A stretch of 64,000 nucleotides of DNA. Source: Fibrobacter sp. (lineage in GTDB: Bacteria; Fibrobacterota; Fibrobacteria; Fibrobacterales; Fibrobacteraceae). Shown piece by piece: positions 25,764-35,419 of the stretch. The DNA lies in assembly GCA_024398835.1 (NCBI GenBank), contig JAKSIK010000007.1:1-64000 (forward strand), given 5' to 3'. The position numbers and the translations under genes were made by a program. Numbering within the stretch: the stretch's first letter is position 1; each line of letters begins with the position of its first letter. The notes under the pieces were generated by a model. That model made no database searches, was not told the origin of the DNA, and saw nothing but the letters and a program-made list of their open reading frames with translations.

Positions 25764-26020
25764 TTTTCCTCCAATGGAAGCAGAATAGCCTCATCTGATA
25801 AAAGAACAGGTATACCCTCACGAATAATGTAGAGACGAGAACCGTCCTCCACTACTAGGGCTTCCTCTAAAACTTCAGAAATTTTCTCACCAGAAGCGTT
25901 CTTTACGCATCCCTTCGCAATAGCCTGATTCACCTTAGAAAGCATGGCATCATCAGCCATTTTCAGTGCTTTCCGCGTATCAGGGCAACACAAAATACCC
26001 AAAAGTCTCAAATCGAACAT
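25760..26020 (-). CDS. Trm112-family (UPF0434-like) small protein
   Basis: 86 residues. LLGILCCPDTRKALKM near the N-terminus and EDGSRLYIIREGIPVLL at the C-terminus match the Trm112/YcaR-like fold. Only the first Cys pair is present, so zinc binding by four Cys is not expected. Eukaryotic Trm112 activates methyltransferases; bacterial members are uncharacterised. It overlaps the TPR gene by 4 bases and may be the first gene of the pilT operon. Confidence 0.75.
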   Translation of the reverse strand: MFDLRLLGILCCPDTRKALKMADDAMLSKVNQAIAKGCVKNASGEKISEVLEEALVVEDGSRLYIIREGIPVLLSDEAILLPLEEK

Positions 26021-26108
26021 AAAACCTTTATCGTCAATAACTTAGACTAACGATAAAAATAACTCTATTTTGAAGAAAAAGGATTCTACATCCCCTTAAA
26101 TATCGCCT

Positions 26109-27719
26109 TTAATGCAGATTTTTCAGGTCAACAAGAGCATAATTGCCATTTTTCCCATTGCCAATGAGCAAATAGACCTTCATTTGGAGTTTTTTTAGCC
26201 ATTCCAGATCAAAAGCTTCTCGAAATCCCGAGAAATTAGACACGACGAGCAACTCACGGCACCCCGTCCGGTTGCATATACTTTCCATATCCGACAATGG
26301 GCCCAAAAGGTGCTTGCGATTTTCTCGTGTAATTTTTTCGGGATGTTCACTAACACATCCTAAGATTTCAACACCTGGAATGACATTGTAACTATCAAAC
26401 CAATTGTTAAGGGCATCCTCGCCACCACCCAGTAAAATAGAGCGGTGTCTTTTTTTTGCAAAAATGCGGTAAAAATAGTTTGTCCAAAAAGCAATGCGAC
26501 GCCATAATTTGAGCGCAAAGGGTATCAGTAAAATCACCACCACATAGCCAAGCCATGCAACACTTTCCATACCAGCAGATTCTTCACCATCAAAAAATTT
26601 ATAACTCAAAAAAACAAGTATCGTCAAAAAGTTCAACGGAATCAGCCGTACAATAAAGCGTTCGCCTTTCAAGCTAGCAGAAGCATACTCTCCCTTAAAA
26701 ACAAGAGTTATCACATTCACCGCCGCAACAACAAAAAACAGCGAAAGAGTTCCCATATAAGGGGCCCGTTCAGCATTTGTCGCATTTTGCAAAAATGTGC
26801 TTAGCAAAAAGACTCCGCCCAAAGCCACCAAGTCCAAAAAAATCTTCCAAAATTGAGGAATCAATCTAGAAAAAACACCTATCAAAGCCGCGAATATAAT
26901 ACCAAAAGAGACAAGTACATTAGGAACAAAGTAAATGTCTTTATGTTTGCGAGCAAAAATCAACATAGCCTGATAAAAATCTACATACGACTTCCAACGC
27001 CTAGAACGACAACTTTGGCCCTTAAAGTGAAGAATGTTGGTCACAGGTGTATAATAATTCTTCAGCCCCATCTTCTTCGTACGAAAACAAAGATCCAAGT
27101 CTTCACCATACATGAAGAAATCATCATCAAAGCCATTCAATTTTTCATACACATCCCGGCGAATACAAAAAAAAGATCCACTAATAGCATCCACTTCCGT
27201 TTCTTCATCCGGATTCGCATACGACATATTATAAGATGCCAACACCTTATTTTTAGGGAACAATGTCGCAAGTCCAATAGTCTTGGAAACAGCGCCTATT
27301 ACCGTAGGGAAACTACGGCGACATGCCCACTGAAGCGATCCATCCTCATTCAAAATCCGACATCCCACCGTTCCCGCTTCAGGATGTTTTTCCATAAAGT
27401 TCAACACTTCACGGAGGGAATCCCTAGACACAATAGTATCAGGATTTATAAAGAATAGATAGGGCTTCGTAGCTTTTTTCTCAGCCAAATTACAGCCCTT
27501 TCCAAATCCAAGATTTTTCTCAGAGTCAATCCAAATAACCTCTTTGAAAAAATCCTTTATCTCAGGCGCAATCGGCTCTGGAGACCCATTATCCAAAACA
27601 ATAATTTCTACGTCAAGTCCTTCACTGGCATCTCGAATAGATTTTAGACACGCCGGAATAAAATCGCATGAATTATAAGCGATAATGATGATGGAACAAG
27701 ATTTTAGCGAAGGGTTCAT
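26109..27719 (-). CDS. Family 2 glycosyltransferase fused to a multi-pass membrane region and a Rossmann-like tail
   Basis: 536 residues from the ATG at 27719, which overlaps the previous stop by one base (TAATG); a longer frame upstream is not needed. The GT2 domain (about 1-230) has IIIIAYNS, LDNGSPEP, FFINPDTIV and MYGEDLDLCFR, as in rhamnosyltransferase-like WbbL enzymes. About six membrane segments follow. The C-terminal ~130 residues (SILLGGGEDALNNWF onward) resemble the nucleotide-binding CoA_binding_3-type domain found before the sugar-phosphate transferase domain in WbaP-like proteins, but the transferase domain itself is absent. It probably acts in cell-surface glycan assembly. Confidence 0.8.
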   Translation of the reverse strand: MNPSLKSCSIIIIAYNSCDFIPACLKSIRDASEGLDVEIIVLDNGSPEPIAPEIKDFFKEVIWIDSEKNLGFGKGCNLAEKKATKPYLFFINPDTIVSRDSLREVLNFMEKHPEAGTVGCRILNEDGSLQWACRRSFPTVIGAVSKTIGLATLFPKNKVLASYNMSYANPDEETEVDAISGSFFCIRRDVYEKLNGFDDDFFMYGEDLDLCFRTKKMGLKNYYTPVTNILHFKGQSCRSRRWKSYVDFYQAMLIFARKHKDIYFVPNVLVSFGIIFAALIGVFSRLIPQFWKIFLDLVALGGVFLLSTFLQNATNAERAPYMGTLSLFFVVAAVNVITLVFKGEYASASLKGERFIVRLIPLNFLTILVFLSYKFFDGEESAGMESVAWLGYVVVILLIPFALKLWRRIAFWTNYFYRIFAKKRHRSILLGGGEDALNNWFDSYNVIPGVEILGCVSEHPEKITRENRKHLLGPLSDMESICNRTGCRELLVVSNFSGFREAFDLEWLKKLQMKVYLLIGNGKNGNYALVDLKNLH

Positions 27720-28432
27720 TAAGCAAGGCCCAAACGCAACTTTATAACGAGGAAAAAAGCCTCGGAAATAATGCCGCCACTCATTTTCGAAGTTCCTCGA
27801 GTGCGGTCTGTAAATACGATAGGAATTTCCTTGACTCGGAGTCCTTTTTTCCAAATTTTAAAGGTCGTCTCTATCTGAAAACAATAGCCATCACTTTTCA
27901 TTTTGTCTAGATTAAGAGCCTGCAAAGCTTCACGACGGAAGCATTTGAAACCTCCCGTGGCATCACTAATGGGGAGCCTAGTCACAATACGGGTATAGAC
28001 ATTTGCACCATAGCTCAGAATCAATCGACGCAAATCCCAATTCACCACGCTGATGCGTCGATCCATATAACGGCTACCCAGCACCAAATCGGAATTCTCT
28101 GTGGCTTCCAAAAATCGATTCAAATCCGTTGGAGAATGGCTAAAATCCGCATCCATTTCAAAAATGCGTTCGTAATCCCGTTCCAAAGCCCACTTGAATC
28201 CTGTAACATAAGCAGAGCCCAGGCCCATCTTCCCTTTACGACGAAGCAGATGAACGCGTGGATTTTTCTCAGATTCCGCCTGAACCATATCCCCTGTTCC
28301 ATCAGGAGAACCATCATCCACTACCAGAATTTCAAGACATTCATTCTGTTCTAAAATCGCAGACATGATGAGGAGAATATTTTCCTTCTCATTATAGGTG
28401 GGAACGATGACCAAGCTCTTGGGATATGCCAT
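27719..28432 (-). CDS. Polyprenyl-phosphate mannosyl/glucosyltransferase-like GT2 (DPM1 type)
   Basis: 237 residues, soluble, the size of DPM1-type enzymes. Motifs: IVPTYNEKENI, VVDDGSPDGTG, EMDADFSHSP (DxD) and ATGGFKCFRREA, with KEIPIVFTDRTRGTSKM near the C-terminus as in dolichol-phosphate mannose synthases. It transfers a hexose from a nucleotide sugar to polyprenyl phosphate, making the lipid-linked donor used by GT-C transferases. A DUF2723 protein of that class lies 1 kb upstream on the same strand. It is coupled to the next GT2 gene by a one-base overlap. Confidence 0.88.
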   Translation of the reverse strand: MAYPKSLVIVPTYNEKENILLIMSAILEQNECLEILVVDDGSPDGTGDMVQAESEKNPRVHLLRRKGKMGLGSAYVTGFKWALERDYERIFEMDADFSHSPTDLNRFLEATENSDLVLGSRYMDRRISVVNWDLRRLILSYGANVYTRIVTRLPISDATGGFKCFRREALQALNLDKMKSDGYCFQIETTFKIWKKGLRVKEIPIVFTDRTRGTSKMSGGIISEAFFLVIKLRLGLA

Positions 28433-28462
28433 ATCTACTCCATCAAAATCTACAATTATACG

Positions 28463-29386
28463 CTATTCTGGGCGAAGGGTTTCCGCCACAGGATAGGTCT
28501 GCTTTTTACTTCCATTCATCATTTCTCCCAGCAAGCCCAGAGAGAAAAATTGTACACTCATCACTAAAGAAAAACCGCCGGCCAGCAACAATGGGCGCAC
28601 ATGGAGTGCCCCTGATTGCAACCATTCATAGCCAAAGAATCCGCAAATTCCAAGGCCAAGCAGCATAAAAATTAGGCCAACCAAGCCAAAGAAATGGAGC
28701 GGCTTCGCGGAGAAACTCTTCATAAACATGAGAGAGACCAAATCCAGGAATCCCGAAACCAGGCGAGAAACACCATATTTAGAGACCCCATGAACGCGAG
28801 CCCTATGCGCCACAGGCATTTCAGTAATGCGGAATCCCTGCCACTTAGCCATCACCGGTATAAAGCGGTGGTAATCCCCATAAAGTTGAATAAAGCGAAC
28901 CACGCTACTACGATACACTTTTATTCCACAATTGAAATCGTGAAGGCGCTTTCCACAAACCGCAGAAACTGTCAAATTAAAAAGTTTGGAGGGCCAAGTT
29001 TTATGCCATGGATCCAAGCGACGGATTTTCCACCCGGAAACAAGGTCATAGCCTTCATCCAAAAGCTTTATCATCTTGGGGATTTCCAGGGGATCATCCT
29101 GCAAATCTCCATCCAATGTGGCGACAAACTTGCCTTTCGCCTTTGAAAAACCCAGAGCAAGAGCTGCAGCCTTACCGCAATTGAACTGGAAGCGATATCC
29201 CTGCAAGAAGCCATATTCCTTGGACAATTGCTCCAGAACTTCCCACGTAGAATCCCGACTTCCATCATCAATGGCAATGACTTCGTACTCATAACCCGTG
29301 GGAGCGAGAGCCGCTACAATCTCCTTCATTAACTGTGGGAGATTTTCGCTTTCTTCTTTAACAGGAATAACTAAGCTTAAATCCAT
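28463..29386 (-). CDS. GtrB/ArnC-like GT2 with two C-terminal membrane helices
   Basis: 307 residues. The GT2 core has VIPVKEESENL, AIDDGSRDSTWE, TLDGDLQDDP and DFNCGIKVYR. Two membrane helices near 232-252 and 265-287 match the polyisoprenyl-phosphate glycosyltransferases GtrB, ArnC and YfdH. It should load a sugar onto undecaprenyl phosphate at the inner face of the membrane. AGAGG precedes the ATG. Together with the DPM1-type gene and the DUF2723 gene it suggests a lipid-linked sugar route feeding periplasmic glycosylation. The sugar is not predictable. Confidence 0.88.
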   Translation of the reverse strand: MDLSLVIPVKEESENLPQLMKEIVAALAPTGYEYEVIAIDDGSRDSTWEVLEQLSKEYGFLQGYRFQFNCGKAAALALGFSKAKGKFVATLDGDLQDDPLEIPKMIKLLDEGYDLVSGWKIRRLDPWHKTWPSKLFNLTVSAVCGKRLHDFNCGIKVYRSSVVRFIQLYGDYHRFIPVMAKWQGFRITEMPVAHRARVHGVSKYGVSRLVSGFLDLVSLMFMKSFSAKPLHFFGLVGLIFMLLGLGICGFFGYEWLQSGALHVRPLLLAGGFSLVMSVQFFSLGLLGEMMNGSKKQTYPVAETLRPE

Positions 29387-29398
29387 AAGGACCTCTAA

Positions 29399-32300
29399 TT
29401 AGTTTTCAACAGCCGGGGCGACCGCAGGGGCGTCTTCAACCACAGATGATTCTGCAGGCACAGATTCCTCCGCCGAAACTTCAGGCTCTGCAGCAGGAGC
29501 TTCTTCCACAGCCAGGGGCTCATCACTCATCTGAGAGATTTGTTTTAAGCTCATGGACAAGCGATTACGGCCTCCCTCGTCAAATTCGGGGATGTTCTTG
29601 AGGCCAAGCGCTAGAATGACTTCTGCATCCTTCTTCTTTCCGGCCACTTCGTAGACATAGCCCGCAGCCCAGTAGCAGCGCCATTCCCGCGGGAACTGCT
29701 TGATACCAAGGTCGATATACTTACCCGCAAATGCGGCAAGACTATCCACCTGAGCTTTTTTCTCCGCAGTAAAGGGATGTTCGCTGCGAAGTTTTGCAAT
29801 CTGGTCGCGGACATCAAAAGCAATCTGGAGATAGAGAGATGTATAACCGGTAAGCAAGCGTTCCGTTTCGCCATTAATGAAAGCCGTTCCATCGCCCAAA
29901 CCACGGAACTTGAAGTGTTCATCAATAACCTTGGCGGTATAAGCCGCATCAAAGGAATTATTTCGCGGAGTCAAATCGCCCTTCACAAAGTTATACACCA
30001 TTCCTTCTTGAACCATGTATTTTTCCAAACCCATGAAGTTAGAAGTACCAACCGTCGTTGAAACTTCAATAGGACGATCCATATTCTGAAGAGCAAGATC
30101 AATCACTAACTTATGCTGGGTGAGCATAAGGCTACTACGAGTCCTTGCCGCCCAATCCATGAAGGCATCCCAAACCTGATAATGAACTTTGAACTGCAGA
30201 AGCTTTGTGGAATCTGCACTGGAAAGTTCCTGGCCTTCCATCTGTTCAATACGGGCTTTCAATCGTGGCAGAAGTTTTTCAGCTTGGGCCATCCATGTAG
30301 AAGTTTGATGGTTAGGATTACCAGCGGCGCTATTGTCGAGGACCATATCGCTATCGATGGTTTCCTTAGTATAGCTAAGTTTCAGCTTCGGCTCATTATC
30401 CAGCATCTGCTTAATATACCAGTCTGTATTACCTAAGGAGAGGTTCACCACGCGAACATCCCTACGAACACCGGCAACCTCCTGCGCAAACCACAGCGGG
30501 AAGGTGTCGTTATCGCCATTAGTAAAGAGAATGGCATTGGGGCGACAACTATTCAATAAGTTATACGCATAATCCCAAGGCACCCACAAACCTGAACGAT
30601 CGTGTTCCTGATAATTGGAAAAGCAGGGAACCGCAAAAGAAACCAGCACCAACAAAGCCGCAGCCGGAGTTGTAAGGAAAGCCATACTAGATGTGGCAGC
30701 TACAAGAACAAGGATTCCTGCACCGATACCAAACATCATACTCATGAAGATGAATGCCGGCGTATAGAAGTAGTCACGTTCGCGAACCTCCATATGAACC
30801 GGTTCTGGGAACGGAGCATGGCTACCAACCCGGGCAAAACCATTTTCAATCTTCTTCCAGTTTTGCCAAACAGCGGAGCTTTCATAACTTTGCAATTCTT
30901 TTTCCAAAGAAGCAATAGCCGTGGCATCTCCCCCCTTACGGCGAAGAGCCTCTACGCGCATTTTAGTGTGCTCAATATTCTGACGCATATCAATGAGATC
31001 GTTGGGATCAGGAAGAACCGCAATACCAGCGCCACTGCGATTCAAATCATTCACATTCCGGGTCATGATACTCACCCAATAATCCCTGTCCCGCTGTTCC
31101 ATACGGTTTCCATCAGCAAAATTGATGTAGAACAACAACCCTAAAGAACAAAGTACGTAGAGAACAGAAAGATATAGTCCCAAAGACCTATTGCGCTTCC
31201 ACACAAACATGCAGACCATCACAAGAAGGCCGTTAAAAATGAGGAATATCAAGAGCTGTGGGAGAATAGCATCTCCCATGAAACTCATTTGCGTGGGGAA
31301 TTTGAGACTTCCTCTTTCCAAGGGCTCATTGTCCGCCGGATCAAAATGATACAACCCACCATTACTGTAAACTCCGCCCACCTTGTATGGAAGATATTGT
31401 GCCATCTGGTATCCACCATAACTCATATTCGGGAAGGAAAGGAACTGGTGGGCAATCCGAGAACGACGATAGAACGCACGTTCAATCATGCTTTCGGAGC
31501 CATACTGTTTACGTTCAATGAAGTCGTTGAATGCGCGCCAATTATCTCCGTTAAAGAGATTCCCTAGCTGCAGATTTCCCTGATCATCACGAATGTTGAT
31601 TTCAGGATTATTCTCATCAATATTGGGATTAAGTTCCGAACGGATAGGAATGTAAAGGTGCGTGCTATACCCAATCAGCGCAAAGAAAGCAAAAGCGAGA
31701 GAAAGACGAACCGCCTTATTGACATTGGCGCCAAAAGGTTTTGCAAGGCTCAAAACAGCAAGCACAACCAGACAGACCAAGGAAATTTCAATAAAGGCAG
31801 ATACCATGTAAATCACAGAACAAAGAAGTGTACCCGTGACCCAAATAGGCCATCTTTCCTTAATGCGTTTGGGTTCTGCAATAAGAAGCAAGGCAAATAC
31901 AGCCGGCACCGTAAGCATAGTGTAAAGATGAGCGCCAACACCAAGAAATGCAATGTAGCAGATAAAAATCAAAATACGATTGGCTTTACCCTCATCTTCA
32001 TCCTTCTTGTTGTACCAAACCAGTCCCAAATAGGAAATGAGCATCAAGATGAACATGGCAATGCCATAAACCTCAGCTTCTACCGCATTGAACCAGAAGG
32101 TATCAGAGAAGGTCAGCAGGAAACCAGCCACAAGAGCCGCTGTGCCCAATACAAAAATACGGACCTTGGCAGAAATCTTTTCTGCCAATTTATCCGTGCT
32201 CAAAACTTTGGACAGCAAATCCCAAGCAAAGAGAGCCGTGACATAGACCGTAGCGGCAGAACTTACCACAGAGATATAGTTCACACGTTTTGCGATTTCT

Positions 32301-32497
32301 TCTACAAAGGGAAGAAGTACAATCACGGCTCGGGCGAGGAACACAAAGAAGGGCGTTCCAGGAGGATGGGGGATGCCAAGAGTGTTGGCGCAGGCAATGA
32401 ACTCACCGCAGTCCCAGAAAGAAACCGTGGGAGCCATAGTCAGACAATAGACCACCAAAGCCACCAAGCAGGAGATTCCTGCAAAAACATGCTTCAT
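29399..32497 (-). CDS. DUF2723 (GT117/TMEM260-like) multi-pass membrane protein
   Basis: 1032 residues from the ATG at 32497, chosen because AAGGA lies 7 bases before it; a GTG 18 bases earlier is the alternative. The N-terminal signature is strong: MAPTVSFWDCGEFIACA and GIPHPPGTPFFVFLAR, then about ten membrane segments in two blocks. A large soluble part follows (FTNGDNDTFPLWFAQEV, RRDVRVVNLSLGNTDWYI), and the tail is Ala/Glu/Pro/Val-rich. Human TMEM260, a relative, is a protein O-mannosyltransferase; bacterial members are assumed GT-C enzymes using lipid-linked sugar. Two candidate donor-making GT2 genes lie directly downstream. Confidence 0.88.
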   Translation of the reverse strand: MKHVFAGISCLVALVVYCLTMAPTVSFWDCGEFIACANTLGIPHPPGTPFFVFLARAVIVLLPFVEEIAKRVNYISVVSSAATVYVTALFAWDLLSKVLSTDKLAEKISAKVRIFVLGTAALVAGFLLTFSDTFWFNAVEAEVYGIAMFILMLISYLGLVWYNKKDEDEGKANRILIFICYIAFLGVGAHLYTMLTVPAVFALLLIAEPKRIKERWPIWVTGTLLCSVIYMVSAFIEISLVCLVVLAVLSLAKPFGANVNKAVRLSLAFAFFALIGYSTHLYIPIRSELNPNIDENNPEINIRDDQGNLQLGNLFNGDNWRAFNDFIERKQYGSESMIERAFYRRSRIAHQFLSFPNMSYGGYQMAQYLPYKVGGVYSNGGLYHFDPADNEPLERGSLKFPTQMSFMGDAILPQLLIFLIFNGLLVMVCMFVWKRNRSLGLYLSVLYVLCSLGLLFYINFADGNRMEQRDRDYWVSIMTRNVNDLNRSGAGIAVLPDPNDLIDMRQNIEHTKMRVEALRRKGGDATAIASLEKELQSYESSAVWQNWKKIENGFARVGSHAPFPEPVHMEVRERDYFYTPAFIFMSMMFGIGAGILVLVAATSSMAFLTTPAAALLVLVSFAVPCFSNYQEHDRSGLWVPWDYAYNLLNSCRPNAILFTNGDNDTFPLWFAQEVAGVRRDVRVVNLSLGNTDWYIKQMLDNEPKLKLSYTKETIDSDMVLDNSAAGNPNHQTSTWMAQAEKLLPRLKARIEQMEGQELSSADSTKLLQFKVHYQVWDAFMDWAARTRSSLMLTQHKLVIDLALQNMDRPIEVSTTVGTSNFMGLEKYMVQEGMVYNFVKGDLTPRNNSFDAAYTAKVIDEHFKFRGLGDGTAFINGETERLLTGYTSLYLQIAFDVRDQIAKLRSEHPFTAEKKAQVDSLAAFAGKYIDLGIKQFPREWRCYWAAGYVYEVAGKKKDAEVILALGLKNIPEFDEGGRNRLSMSLKQISQMSDEPLAVEEAPAAEPEVSAEESVPAESSVVEDAPAVAPAVEN

Positions 32498-32517
32498 CAA
32501 TTTTTCCTTAATCACAA

Positions 32518-32958
32518 TTAGCTCCCTTTCTTCGAAGAGTTAACGACAATACCGCGCTTCTGCATAAAGCCCGCTAAAAGACCATTCACAAATGTTCCAG
32601 AGTTATCAGTACTGAACTTGGTTGAAACCTGCACCGCTTCAGACACCGCCACCTTGGTAGGAATTTCTGGATTGAACAAGAGTTCCACCATGGCAATGTA
32701 AGCCACAATGCGATCAATGCGGGCAATGCGTTCAATATCCCAATGTACAGAGCAGGATTTGATATCTTCGTCCAGTTCACTGCGATGAGCCTGAACCCAA
32801 TCCACCAAATTCATTCCATACTTCTTCTGATCGTCGGCTAGAGGTTGTGCTTCCAATACACCTGGGAGCGCCTCGCCCACCGTAGCTCCGGTAATTTCCA
32901 TGGCGTACAAAAGTTGCATGGCAAACACACGGGCAGGTCTAAAACTAATCTTCGGCAT
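32518..32958 (-). CDS. nusB: Transcription antitermination factor NusB
   Basis: 146 residues, all-helical, normal size. RPARVFAMQLLYAMEI at the N-terminus and IARIDRIVAYIAMVELLF, IPTKVAVSEAVQVSTKF and FVNGLLAGF in the second half are the NusB pattern. It binds boxA RNA with NusE to support rRNA antitermination. ribH lies 26 bases upstream on the same strand; the ribH-nusB pair is a common bacterial arrangement. Confidence 0.95.
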   Translation of the reverse strand: MPKISFRPARVFAMQLLYAMEITGATVGEALPGVLEAQPLADDQKKYGMNLVDWVQAHRSELDEDIKSCSVHWDIERIARIDRIVAYIAMVELLFNPEIPTKVAVSEAVQVSTKFSTDNSGTFVNGLLAGFMQKRGIVVNSSKKGS

Positions 32959-32984
32959 AAAAACTCTAATTACGCGTTTTGAAA

Positions 32985-33452
32985 TTACTTATTGAACTGT
33001 TTGTAAAGATTCACCATTTCCACTGCAGTGCTAGCCCAGTTGCAGCCAAGATTTCCGGCCTTGAGACCAGCGCGGTTCATGGCCTGGTCCACCGTATCAG
33101 TCGTAAGGATTCCGAGGATAACCGGAACCTTACCTTCTGCAGCAAGATTTGCAATTCCACCAGTAGAAGCGTTTACCACAACATCATAGTGGCTGGTTTC
33201 ACCGCGAATAATGGCCCCCAAGGCAATAACAGCATCAAACTTCTTGGAATCCACAAACTTGCGGCAAATACCCGGCAACTCAAAAGCACCCGGAACATGG
33301 GCTACAGTGATATCCTTTGAATCGACGCCCAAAGTTTCCAGCTGACGAACAGCACCTTCCAAAAGTTTGTCCGTCACCACTTCGTTGAAGCGCGCCACAG
33401 CGATGGCGATTTTCATTCCTGTTCCATTGAGAGAATTTTTCAGTTCTTTCAT
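32985..33452 (-). CDS. ribH: 6,7-dimethyl-8-ribityllumazine synthase
   Basis: 155 residues. The start at 33452 is preferred: AAGGAAAG, which forms the last codons of ribBA, lies at proper spacing, and the ATG sits one base after the ribBA stop. An in-frame ATG 15 bases earlier would have no such site. Motifs: AVARFNEVVTDKLLEGA, HVPGAFELP, ALGAIIRGETSHYD and NASTGGIANLA. It makes lumazine from the ribBA-derived butanone phosphate and the RibD-derived pyrimidine. It forms one operon with ribE and ribBA. Confidence 0.96.
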   Translation of the reverse strand: MKELKNSLNGTGMKIAIAVARFNEVVTDKLLEGAVRQLETLGVDSKDITVAHVPGAFELPGICRKFVDSKKFDAVIALGAIIRGETSHYDVVVNASTGGIANLAAEGKVPVILGILTTDTVDQAMNRAGLKAGNLGCNWASTAVEMVNLYKQFNK

Positions 33453-33453
33453 G

Positions 33454-34701
33454 TTACTTTCCTTCATTTAAAACTTCTGCTACGCCATGGTCTGCTTCAT
33501 CCAACTGAAGTTCATGACCCATTTTGGCTTTTTTAGTTTCAAGGTAATAGCGATTAATCTTATTGGGTTTCACTTCGATAGGCACCCGTTCCACAATCTC
33601 AAGGCCATAGCCAGAGATGCCAGTAATCTTGCTGGGGTTATTGGTGAGAAGGCGCATTTGCTTTACACCGAGATCTGCCAGAATCTGGGCGCCAGTGCCA
33701 TACTGGCGCAAATCCGACTTGAACCCCAGGTGATGGTTGGCTTCCACCGTATCGAGGCCCTTCTCTTGAAGCTCATAGGCCCGGAGTTTATTGCAAAGTC
33801 CGATACCACGGCCTTCCTGCCCGCGCATATAGAGTAGCACTCCCCCATGTTCACCAATAAACTTCATGGAGGCCTGCAGTTGCTCGCCACAATCGCAGCG
33901 CATGCTGCCAAAAATATCCCCAGTGAGGCATTCGCTATGCACGCGAACGTACACAGGCTTGCTAAAATCGGGATTTCCGGCCACCCAAGCCACATGTTCC
34001 ACGCCGTCAGTGTTGCTGCGATAAGCGTATGCTTTAAAGTTTCCGTACTTGGTCGGCACGTTGGGAGCGGCCACACGCTGAACCAGTTTCTCGGTACGCA
34101 AGCGGTATGCAATCAAATCCTGAATGGAGATAATCTTGAGCCCAAACTTCTTTGCCACAACCTCTAGTTGAGGCATGCGAGCCATAGTGCCATCCTCATT
34201 CATGATTTCAATGAGGGCAGCCGCAGGGCGAAGCCCAGAAAGTTTTGCGAGGTCAATAGCCGCTTCCGTATGGCCAGCACGGCGAAGCACACCTTCTTCC
34301 TGAGCGTATAGCGGTGAAATATGGCCAGGGCGTCCAAAATCAGACGGCTTTGAATTCGGGTCCGCCAAAGCGAGAATCGTAGCGGCACGGTCGTGGGCAG
34401 AAACGCCTGTAGTGCAGCCTTCAATCTTATCCACCATGATGGTGAACGGCGTCCCCAAAATGGAGGTATTTTCAGCAGTTTGGCGCGTAAGGTTCAACTC
34501 ATGGCAGCGCTTGATAGGAAGCGGGCAGCAAAGCACGCCACGGCCTTCGTGCAGCATAAAGTTCACCTTTTCTGGCGTAATCTTCTCTGCAGCGATAATG
34601 AAATCACCTTCATTTTCGCGGTCTTCATCATCCACCACAATCAAGAACTTGCCGTTCTTGAAATCTTCTATGGCCTCTTCAATCGTATTAAGCAAGGTCA
34701 C
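33454..34701 (-). CDS. ribBA: Bifunctional DHBP synthase / GTP cyclohydrolase II
   Basis: 415 residues. The N-terminal RibB half has [13 protein letters not shown] and [17 protein letters not shown]. The C-terminal RibA half has [20 protein letters not shown] with the zinc Cys residues and [11 protein letters not shown]. Both active sites look complete, so it supplies both entry substrates of riboflavin synthesis. The open frame starts at GTG 34701, but GAAGGA lies only 2 bases before that codon and 8 bases before an in-frame TTG at 34695, so the TTG may be the true start. The gene overlaps the end of ribE. Confidence 0.95.
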   Translation of the reverse strand: MTLLNTIEEAIEDFKNGKFLIVVDDEDRENEGDFIIAAEKITPEKVNFMLHEGRGVLCCPLPIKRCHELNLTRQTAENTSILGTPFTIMVDKIEGCTTGVSAHDRAATILALADPNSKPSDFGRPGHISPLYAQEEGVLRRAGHTEAAIDLAKLSGLRPAAALIEIMNEDGTMARMPQLEVVAKKFGLKIISIQDLIAYRLRTEKLVQRVAAPNVPTKYGNFKAYAYRSNTDGVEHVAWVAGNPDFSKPVYVRVHSECLTGDIFGSMRCDCGEQLQASMKFIGEHGGVLLYMRGQEGRGIGLCNKLRAYELQEKGLDTVEANHHLGFKSDLRQYGTGAQILADLGVKQMRLLTNNPSKITGISGYGLEIVERVPIEVKPNKINRYYLETKKAKMGHELQLDEADHGVAEVLNEGK

Positions 34702-35287
34702 GTTCCTTCAAATAATTCTCGATATACTTACCCAGCATATCAACTTCAACATTCACAACAGTCCCAGGAACCCAGCAACGCAGGTTCGTACGAGCGAGCG
34801 TTTCCGGGATGATGCACACCCGGATGGAATCCTCGAACTTCTCGGCCACCGTAAGGCTAATGCCATTCAAGCTAATGGAGCCACGGCGAATCACGTAGCG
34901 ACGAAGATCCGTAGGGAGTTTCAAATCCACTTCCACACCCGTTTCACGGGGCGTCACCGCAATGACTTCAGTCGTCGAATCTACATGCCCCATCACAAAA
35001 TGGCCACCCATAAAGCTATCGGCACGACACGCCAGTTCCAAATTCACCAGTTTTCCGGGAGCAGCCTGCTTAAATCCAGTATTTTCCACAGTCTGATGCA
35101 TCAAGCAGAAAGTGGCCTCGTCTTCTGTACATTTTTCAATGGAAAGGCACACCCCGTCATTTGCAACGCTGTCTCCCAGCTTGCAGTTTTTGAAAAATCC
35201 CGGTGCTTTTAGGCGCATAGAAAGCGCATCGCCCCTATTTTCTAGGGACACAATTTCACCGGTAGCTTGAATGATACCCGTAAACAT
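34688..35287 (-). CDS. ribE: Riboflavin synthase, alpha-chain type
   Basis: 199 residues from the ATG at 35287, which gives the invariant [12 protein letters not shown] start. Two lumazine-binding repeats follow; the second has [16 protein letters not shown] and [12 protein letters not shown]. It dismutates two lumazines to riboflavin. No FMN riboswitch is visible in the ~130 bases upstream, which are shared with the divergent MCE gene, and no clear Shine-Dalgarno sequence precedes the start. ribD is not in this operon and lies about 15 kb away at 50084. Confidence 0.95.
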   Translation of the reverse strand: MFTGIIQATGEIVSLENRGDALSMRLKAPGFFKNCKLGDSVANDGVCLSIEKCTEDEATFCLMHQTVENTGFKQAAPGKLVNLELACRADSFMGGHFVMGHVDSTTEVIAVTPRETGVEVDLKLPTDLRRYVIRRGSISLNGISLTVAEKFEDSIRVCIIPETLARTNLRCWVPGTVVNVEVDMLGKYIENYLKERDLA

Positions 35288-35419
35288 ACGGAGCAAATTT
35301 AGAAAAAGGCGAAAGTTGCGAAAGCACCACCTAATAAAATGGACCGGAGAAGACCCACAATTTTAGACATAAAACCACCATTTTGGCAGAAAAAGAGATA
35401 TTTTACTATATTCAAAACC

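Noticed and set aside
27720..27854. N-terminal extension of the GT2 fusion gene
   Set aside because: It would overlap the DPM1-type gene by 135 bases; the coupled ATG at 27719 gives a normal GT2 start.
35288..35419. FMN riboswitch before ribE
   Set aside because: The conserved RFN blocks are not present and the leader is too short.
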